A DNA stretch of 64,000 bases. Source: CAMEON01 sp045531965 (lineage in GTDB: Bacteria > Bacillota > Clostridia > Oscillospirales > CAG-272). Each line of letters begins with the position of its first letter. Position 1 is the first letter of the stretch. The position numbers and the translations under genes were made by a program. The DNA lies in NCBI GenBank assembly GCA_045531965.1, contig JAZSFA010000160.1, positions 14,958-78,957 of the forward strand, in the 5' to 3' direction. Under the pieces are notes generated by a model, which was not told the origin of the DNA, did not search any database, and saw only the letters and a list, made by a program, of their open reading frames with translations. This document shows positions 58,526 to 64,000 of the stretch, piece after piece.

Positions 58526-59596
58526 TCATACGACCAGCAGGACGGTGATGAGTATGGCGGTGATCAGCCAGGCAACAGCAAGTCCCACCAAAGCATACCA
58601 CCGTTTCGGATGGCTCATTTTAGAGGATCTGGCAAAGACCAAGCCCACGGTCAAGGGAGCGATGGGGACAAGGTACCCCAACATGACCCAAGCGACCCAG
58701 AAGGCGTCCTCCGCATCCTCTTCATATCCGCCGTCGATCTGTTCATCCTCCATGTCTTGCCATTCGTAAGAGATGGAGGGATAGACGGTTTTGGCGCTCT
58801 CGGCGGCGTTCAACACGTCCAGCGCAAGCTCCGTGTCCAACACCCAAAGCTCCACGGTGTCATGACCCAAGGCGGAAAGATATCCGTCGGCGGTGAAATA
58901 GGTACTGTCCAAGCTGGGGTAGTGGAGGTAACCGTAGCGGCCGTCCTCCAGCTCATACACCATGCCTTTGGTGGTACAGATCACGCCGTAGCTATCATAG
59001 GCGAGGATCTCTATGCGATCTGTCTTATAGACCAGCGCATACAAAGAGCAAGTGATCTTCTCTCCGGTTTCCTGTTCCCCTGTCTCAAAAAGCGCCTTGG
59101 CAAGGTCTTCTTCCAGGTCGGCATATAGGTCTGCCCCGTTGCCGCCAAAGTCCTCGGGGATATGGAGGCGATATTCGTCCGACGTTCCCTTCACCAACGC
59201 ATCCAGCACCGTTTTGCCGTGATCATTGGCATAAACGGTGGCGATGTTGCTGTCGGAGGTATCCTTCAGCCACACGATATCACCGAGGCGCTTGTAGGAA
59301 TACACCCAAGGGTTGTCACCGTCGCCGCTATTCGCCGCCCGGTAGAGATAATCATAACGGCTGGTGGTATCCGACAGACGGTAGCCAAAGGGAAGATCGT
59401 AGCGGGTGTACGTCAGTCTGTCGTCCGCCGTCAAGATTTCCTCCTCCTTGTCCAACTGCCAGGAGATCGCTTGGAAGGAGTGCTCTGTAGCGGGGACGGC
59501 ACTCACCGTCAAAACCGCGGCAGAGAAAAGGGTCAGGATGAGGCAGAAGCTCCAAAAAACGCGAAGATTTTTCAAAAAAGCAAACTTCATATTCAT
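58526..59596 (-). CDS. membrane protein of the YtrA-type ABC operon
   Basis: This 356-residue protein has an N-terminal signal-anchor (FLKNLRVFWSFCLILTLFSAAVLTV), a large extracellular domain of about 240 residues, and two membrane segments at the C-terminus (WVAWVMLGYLVPIAPLTVGL, WYALVGLAVAWLITAILI). I do not recognise the extracellular domain. As the last gene of the GntR-ABC operon, 9 bp after the permease, it is probably the surface-exposed or substrate-sensing component. Confidence 0.75.
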   Translation of the reverse strand: MNMKFAFLKNLRVFWSFCLILTLFSAAVLTVSAVPATEHSFQAISWQLDKEEEILTADDRLTYTRYDLPFGYRLSDTTSRYDYLYRAANSGDGDNPWVYSYKRLGDIVWLKDTSDSNIATVYANDHGKTVLDALVKGTSDEYRLHIPEDFGGNGADLYADLEEDLAKALFETGEQETGEKITCSLYALVYKTDRIEILAYDSYGVICTTKGMVYELEDGRYGYLHYPSLDSTYFTADGYLSALGHDTVELWVLDTELALDVLNAAESAKTVYPSISYEWQDMEDEQIDGGYEEDAEDAFWVAWVMLGYLVPIAPLTVGLVFARSSKMSHPKRWYALVGLAVAWLITAILITVLLVV

Positions 59597-59605
59597 TCCC
59601 CCCTT

Positions 59606-60466
59606 TCACGCCAGATTGAGCTTTCGCTCAATGAACTGCAAGGTGACCAGATGATACACCGCAGTCAAAACAGCTTCGATCAGAATCAAAAACAGCAGCG
59701 CTGCCGCGACAGCGGCGCATGCTCGCCCATCCGACAGCTTCCCTACCAAGGAGAAAAAGCCGGTGATCGGGCTACCGAAGAAGAGCGTAAACAGGCGGGT
59801 AAGGAAGGACATTCCAAAGCTGATGCCCAGATACAGTCCCACTGCGGTGAGGACCTTATGTTTTTTGGCAATCACAGAGCCGAGGGTGATGCACATATGG
59901 AACATGCCGATGCTGTAGAGGGACAGCCCGAGCATCAGCACCAACACCTCTACACCGTAGAGGATGCTCCAAGCGCCCACACCCTCCCACATCATTTTGA
60001 GCAGTTCCCCGATCCCTTCAAAGATCACAAGGTTGAAGACCTGTCCGCTGACGTCGGGAGTCGGGAGGATCAAGGCGATGATCAGGAGAGAGATCACGGT
60101 AACCACAGCGTTGCCCACGCTCCAGATCAGGGCGTTGATCACCTTGGAAAGGTAGAGGTCACTGCGCTTGACGGGCAAAGTAAACGTAAGATACCCTTGA
60201 TCGCTGAAAAAGTTGTTGTAGTAGCGGATGTAGCAAAGCAGCGGGGTGGCGATGAGCAACAGCGCCCATACGATGACGGTTGCCATAATGAGAAAAACCA
60301 TCATAGCCCCCAGGAAAAAGCCCGCGGTAGCGTTCAGAACGTTGGTCTCCACGATGGCGCGCACCATGAGAGACATGACAAAGACGGCGCCTATGACGCC
60401 AATCGCCAAGGGCAGCCAGATCTTCCAGACGGCGGCAACGTCGTATTTCAATAATTTCTTGAGCAT
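59606..60466 (-). CDS. ABC transporter permease, YtrC/D-like
   Basis: This 286-residue protein has six or more hydrophobic segments (GVIGAVFVMSLMVRAIV, AMMVFLIMATVIVWALLLIA, and others) and an FSDQGYLTFTLPVKRSDLYLSKV segment typical of ABC-2 type permeases of Clostridia. It overlaps the ATPase gene by 19 bp behind a perfect AAGGAGGTG, so the two are made together. Confidence 0.87.
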   Translation of the reverse strand: MLKKLLKYDVAAVWKIWLPLAIGVIGAVFVMSLMVRAIVETNVLNATAGFFLGAMMVFLIMATVIVWALLLIATPLLCYIRYYNNFFSDQGYLTFTLPVKRSDLYLSKVINALIWSVGNAVVTVISLLIIALILPTPDVSGQVFNLVIFEGIGELLKMMWEGVGAWSILYGVEVLVLMLGLSLYSIGMFHMCITLGSVIAKKHKVLTAVGLYLGISFGMSFLTRLFTLFFGSPITGFFSLVGKLSDGRACAAVAAALLFLILIEAVLTAVYHLVTLQFIERKLNLA

Positions 60467-61167
60467 TTGAACACCTCCTTAAAGAGTTCGTCCAGGGATT
60501 TGCCGTGAGTTTGGCGCACCTCGTCGGCAACGCCCGACAAAAGCACCTGCCCGCCATAACCCAAAAAGGCAAACTCGTCCAGAACCGGCTCTACATCGTA
60601 GATGAGGTGGGTGGTGATGATCACAGCCGCCTCCGGGTTGTAACTGCCGATGATGGTTTGCAGGATATAATCCCGCGCAGCGGGATCTACGCCCGCGATG
60701 GGTTCGTCCAGAAGATACAGCTTGGCGCGTCTTGCCATAACCACCGCCAGCTGGACCTTTTCCTTGGTGCCTTTGGACAGCGTTCCCATGCGCTGGGTGA
60801 TATCAATGTTCATGTCCTCCAGCATTTTCACGGCAACCGCGTGGTCAAAGTCCTGATAGAAGGTGGCAAAGTAGTCCAAAAGATTGGTGACCTTCATACC
60901 GGGAGTCAGGTACGTGCGCTCAGGAAGATAGGAGATCAGGGCATTGCTCTCCTCGCTTCTCGGTTGACCGCATATACAGATCTCGCCGCTGTCGGGGGTC
61001 AAAAGCCCCGAGATCAGCTTGATCAGGGTAGATTTTCCGCAGCCATTGGGTCCCAAGAGGCCCACGATCTTGCCTCCGGACAAGCTCATGTTCAAATTAT
61101 TCAGCACAGGCGTGCCGTTCCCGTAGCTTTTACAAAGATTTTTACAGGTCAAGATAGGTGTACTCAT
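60448..61167 (-). CDS. ABC transporter ATP-binding protein, YtrB-like
   Basis: This 239-residue ATPase starts at the ATG one base after the GntR stop codon. Walker A is GPNGCGKST, the signature is the degenerate LSKGTKEK common in this subfamily, and Walker B is LYLLDEPIAGVDP. The H-loop is VIITTHL. It drives the permease encoded next. The operon layout matches B. subtilis ytrABCDEF, which responds to cell-wall antibiotics; that role here is inference. Confidence 0.92.
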   Translation of the reverse strand: MSTPILTCKNLCKSYGNGTPVLNNLNMSLSGGKIVGLLGPNGCGKSTLIKLISGLLTPDSGEICICGQPRSEESNALISYLPERTYLTPGMKVTNLLDYFATFYQDFDHAVAVKMLEDMNIDITQRMGTLSKGTKEKVQLAVVMARRAKLYLLDEPIAGVDPAARDYILQTIIGSYNPEAAVIITTHLIYDVEPVLDEFAFLGYGGQVLLSGVADEVRQTHGKSLDELFKEVFKCSRNY

Positions 61168-61168
61168 A

Positions 61169-61534
61169 TCACTCGTCCTCCTTTGACTGTTGAATAAATG
61201 TGATGATCTCATCCTTGGTGATACCCAAGGCTTCCGCCTCACAGACCAGATGGGTCAGCGCTTCCCTGTGCATGGTCTCTCGGGCACGACGCAAAACCTC
61301 TGTGTCCGAGGTCACGTATCGCCCCGCGGTGGATCTTGCGTAAAGTAGCCCCTCTTTTTCCAGCTCGGCGTAGGCTTTTTGCATGGTATTGGGATTGACG
61401 GCGGCTTCAAATGCCAGTTGGCGCACGGGGGGCACTTGTTCGTCCGCTTTGTACTTCCCATTCAGGATATCTCCGCGGATACGGCTGACCAATTGCAGAT
61501 AAACAGGCGCTCTCTGATGAAACTGCCATGCCAT
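61169..61534 (-). CDS. GntR-family regulator, YtrA subfamily
   Basis: This 121-residue regulator starts at the ATG behind GGAGGTGATGGT. The winged helix at the N-terminus has APVYLQLVSRIRGDILNG and VRQLAFEAAVNPNTMQKAYAELEKEG. Only a short C-terminal helical tail follows, which defines the YtrA group. It represses its own transporter operon in characterised relatives. Confidence 0.92.
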   Translation of the reverse strand: MAWQFHQRAPVYLQLVSRIRGDILNGKYKADEQVPPVRQLAFEAAVNPNTMQKAYAELEKEGLLYARSTAGRYVTSDTEVLRRARETMHREALTHLVCEAEALGITKDEIITFIQQSKEDE

Positions 61535-61567
61535 ACCATCACCTCCTTGTCTCTTTGTTCTAATACA

Positions 61568-61596
61568 ATAATACAACATTTCGAACGTTTTGTCAA
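61568..61596 (-). promoter_or_regulatory. promoter of the GntR-ABC operon
   Basis: Minus strand: TTGACA (61591-61596), 17 bp, TATTAT (61568-61573). The region after the -10 (GTATTAGAAC) may hold the GntR site, which I cannot define further. Confidence 0.8.
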
Positions 61597-61683
61597 GAGG
61601 AACCTGAAAATTATCTTTTAGTAGGATGAAAAAGCCAAAGAGTCCGCTTCAGACGACTTCCGTTGCAAATTATAGCGAAAGTC

Positions 61684-61712
61684 TTGCTTTTTCTAATATC
61701 ATATGATATAAT
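61684..61712 (+). promoter_or_regulatory. promoter of the CotH-like lipoprotein gene
   Basis: TTGCTT (61684-61689), 17 bp, TATAAT (61707-61712), within ATATGATATAAT. Confidence 0.75.
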
Positions 61713-61744
61713 GGCTTTGAATCCACCAATCAGGAGACAAACCT

Positions 61745-63955
61745 ATGCACAAACATACACATATCAGAGGAAAATCCCTCTTATGGATCGCAAGTTTGAC
61801 ATTATTGTGCCTACTCCTCGGTAGTTTGCTTGCCTGTAATGCCCCCGAAGCCCCCGAGGAAACGGACACTTTCGCCGAGTCTGTCACAGAAGTCTCGGAC
61901 AGCCTCTCAGGAACAAACGGTACAGACACGCCCTCCGAGCCGGTCGAGACCACCGGTGATGTGACAGAGGAGCCCCTTCCTTCTCCCACGGCGACGGCTA
62001 CACCTGAGGACAGTCTTGAGCCTGACACCGACGCCCCCGAAACCACGGCAGAGTCCTCCGGCGGCAGTGTGATCACACTGGCACCGCCTGAGCCTGTGAC
62101 CGACCCGCCCGAGGATCAGGACGGCTTAGATATCCCCAAGGAGGAGATGCCCCGTATCGACATCAAAACCGAGAACGGTCACGAGATCTACTCTAAAGAT
62201 TTTTACGTAAACGCCACCATCAGCGTTTCCCGCTGTGACGAGGCGTATATCCTCACCGACTGCGCCGCAGGCGTCCGTGTTCGAGGCAACTCCACCGCAG
62301 GCGCGCCCAAGAAACCTTACCGCATCAAGTTTGAGACCAAGCAATCCATGCTGGGGCTCAACGACGGGGAGAAATTCAAGAGCTGGTGTCTCATGGCCGA
62401 CTATTTTGACAGCTCCATGCTCCGCACCTGGGCCACCTTTGCCTTTGCAGAACTGCTTCTGGGCGGCAAGTATTACAGCTCGGACTGTACCCCCGTGGAG
62501 GTATATGTCAACGGCGAATACATGGGTGTCTATCTCCTGTGCGAGCAGACCCAGATCGACAACGACCGCATTGATATCTACGAAGCCAAGGATGGCGACA
62601 CCTCTTTGGAGATCGGTTATCTCATGATCGGTCAGGGCGGACGAAACGACGAGCCTGAATCCATCGTGGTGTACCCCGAGATCACCGTCCGTGACCGCAC
62701 CGGGGCAGAAATGTACTTTGGCGGCATGAACTTTGCCCTATCGGGCAGCGGCTATACCGAAGAACAGAAGGCGTACGTGTCCAAGTACACCTCCGCCGTT
62801 TTCAAAGTGGTTGCTGCCGCGCTTTATGAAGACATTTACTATAATCTTGATCGGAACGGCAACATGACCCTCCGTCCCAAGAGCGAGCTTACGGGCATGA
62901 CACGGGAAGAGCGTCAGATTGACACCATAAACAAGGTCTTCAACATTGAGTCCGCCGTTCGCATGTGCATCTTGGACGAGATTGCCAAGAACCTGGACGC
63001 CATGACCTTCAATATGTACGTTGACCTGTCTCCGAATGGAGACGGTCGATTGACTTTGGCAGCCCCTTGGGACTTCGACTTTGCCATGGCGAACACCCAT
63101 TACAGCACCACCCACGCTTCCTCCGGCTTCTACGCCACCAACCTGTCCTACAGCGAAGGCATGAGAACCAACCTTTGGTACGTGATGCTGGGCAGCATCG
63201 ACTGGTTTGAAGCCATGTGCGAGGATGTCTGGCAGGACTACTATCCGCAGCTTCAGTCGGTTGCCATGGAAGTTCTGGAGCGTACCTACCGCTATTCCGA
63301 AGCCTATGACCGCGACTGGGAAAAATGGGGCGCGGGCGCTCACCGATCCCTCATTCATCACCATTGTCAGGCAGACCTCCAAAGCTTTAAGAAGCACGCC
63401 GACGCGGGTAAGTTCCTGAACAGCTGGCTCATCGCCCGCCTCAAGTGGCTCAACCGTCAATGGGGTGACGGCACCGTGGAAGTAGCCCCCGAAGCTCCTG
63501 CCCTGCAGGTAGACTTCACCCAAAATACCAGTCTCGCCTATATTTCGGGCATGAAGCGCGCCGAATGCAGTATCACCGAAAAGGGTCTGCGTCTCTCTCT
63601 CCTTGAACCATATGATCCCTATTTCTACGTGGACTTCACGGGACTCCCCGAGACCTATCTGGCAGATGACTATTACATTTTGGAGATCGAATACATGATC
63701 CCCAAGACCAATACCCTGGACAGCTACTCCGCCGAGTTTTTCCTCTGCTCGGGCAACACCTGGGACGCCACAGGCGGTATCTCCACAGGTGCGGATTTGG
63801 GTCGTGCCGACGGAAAGTATCACACCCTCAGGATCAATCTGATGGATACGGGATACTGGAGTGGAGACATCCACAGGGTCCGCATTGATTTCTTCAACGC
63901 CTGTGAGGCGGGAGACTTGATGTTCATCAAGTCGGTAAAGATCCTGCCGAACTGA
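61745..63955 (+). CDS. CotH-like kinase-domain lipoprotein
   Basis: This is a 736-residue extracellular lipoprotein. The signal peptide ends in the lipobox LLAC, followed by a long Thr/Glu/Pro-rich linker (about 33-125). The CotH domain starts near 135 and has VRVRGNSTAGAPKKPYRIKF, WCLMADYFDSSMLRTW, YVNGEYMGVYLLCEQTQ and LAAPWDFDFAMAN. The last of these corresponds to the metal-binding Asp residues of CotH protein kinases. The last 150 residues form a beta-sandwich that may bind carbohydrate. AGGAG precedes the ATG. The host may use it to phosphorylate or bind surface polymers. Confidence 0.88.
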   Translation: MHKHTHIRGKSLLWIASLTLLCLLLGSLLACNAPEAPEETDTFAESVTEVSDSLSGTNGTDTPSEPVETTGDVTEEPLPSPTATATPEDSLEPDTDAPETTAESSGGSVITLAPPEPVTDPPEDQDGLDIPKEEMPRIDIKTENGHEIYSKDFYVNATISVSRCDEAYILTDCAAGVRVRGNSTAGAPKKPYRIKFETKQSMLGLNDGEKFKSWCLMADYFDSSMLRTWATFAFAELLLGGKYYSSDCTPVEVYVNGEYMGVYLLCEQTQIDNDRIDIYEAKDGDTSLEIGYLMIGQGGRNDEPESIVVYPEITVRDRTGAEMYFGGMNFALSGSGYTEEQKAYVSKYTSAVFKVVAAALYEDIYYNLDRNGNMTLRPKSELTGMTREERQIDTINKVFNIESAVRMCILDEIAKNLDAMTFNMYVDLSPNGDGRLTLAAPWDFDFAMANTHYSTTHASSGFYATNLSYSEGMRTNLWYVMLGSIDWFEAMCEDVWQDYYPQLQSVAMEVLERTYRYSEAYDRDWEKWGAGAHRSLIHHHCQADLQSFKKHADAGKFLNSWLIARLKWLNRQWGDGTVEVAPEAPALQVDFTQNTSLAYISGMKRAECSITEKGLRLSLLEPYDPYFYVDFTGLPETYLADDYYILEIEYMIPKTNTLDSYSAEFFLCSGNTWDATGGISTGADLGRADGKYHTLRINLMDTGYWSGDIHRVRIDFFNACEAGDLMFIKSVKILPN

Positions 63956-64000
63956 TCTTGAAACTCCATACTTCAAAGCCCCCCGACGGTTTTCACCGTC

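Noticed and set aside
59162..60454. Long plus-strand frame over the ABC permease and membrane protein genes
   Set aside because: Low-complexity Gln/His/Lys-rich shadow text across two real minus-strand genes.
62738..63976. 412-codon minus-strand frame opposite the CotH-like gene
   Set aside because: Shadow frame; the plus strand has a clear lipoprotein with CotH motifs.
63956..64000. Possible terminator hairpin GACGG...CCGTC after the CotH-like gene
   Set aside because: The window ends inside it, so neither a full stem nor a U-tract can be verified.

Overview
The window looks like the chromosome of an anaerobic Bacillota bacterium, probably a gut Clostridia/Oscillospirales-type organism. 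The reasons are strong AAGGAGG-type ribosome sites, TTGACA-17-TATAAT promoters, monoderm secretion signals and lipoboxes, and genes such as a CotH-like lipoprotein, DUF4091, DUF1846 and a YtrA-type GntR/ABC operon. Three blocks differ clearly in base composition.

Block 1 (1-9380) is very AT-rich. It holds the end of an unknown gene, a membrane-anchored STAND-like P-loop ATPase, a tyrosine recombinase that diverges from it over a shared operator-like region, and a tight seven-gene minus-strand operon (9313 to 4359). The operon runs from one near-consensus promoter: DUF1413-like protein, exonuclease III, a dCTP deaminase homologue with Gln at the expected catalytic Glu, radical SAM enzyme, membrane Cys-rich protein, C39-like cysteine peptidase fold and HAD hydrolase. 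I do not recognise this operon as a described system.

Block 2 (about 9440-37190) is intermediate in composition and almost entirely minus strand. It is the accessory module of an integrative/conjugative-type element: a Cys-rich protein and a ParB, then five tandem Flp-like pilin genes, a prepilin peptidase, CpaB, TadZ, TadA, TadB, TadC and two TadE-like proteins, a small membrane protein, a large secreted InlB-repeat protein, small ICE-type proteins, and a 3617-residue methyltransferase-helicase with two MutS-I-like segments. A complete TnpV gene with its own Shine-Dalgarno sits out of frame, on the same strand, inside the giant gene. No relaxase or T4SS ATPase is in view. The block abuts a five-tRNA operon (Val-Asp-Phe-Gly-Cys, minus strand) with tandem duplicated promoters.

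Block 3 (about 37760-64000) is the GC-richer host chromosome: flavin reductase-like protein, ProA, NERD-domain protein, fumarase, two DUF3592-like membrane proteins, malic enzyme, pyrrolidone-carboxylate peptidase, a foreign-looking secreted protein, a GH43 lipoprotein with a divergent AraC regulator, SemiSWEET, DUF4886 hydrolase, MarR regulator, DUF4091/GH123-like enzyme, DUF1846 protein, a GntR-ABC operon and a CotH-like lipoprotein. Two small elements share a 14-bp inverted terminal repeat, and pieces of an XRE regulator and of the SemiSWEET promoter/start are duplicated around 47.5-49.6 kb.
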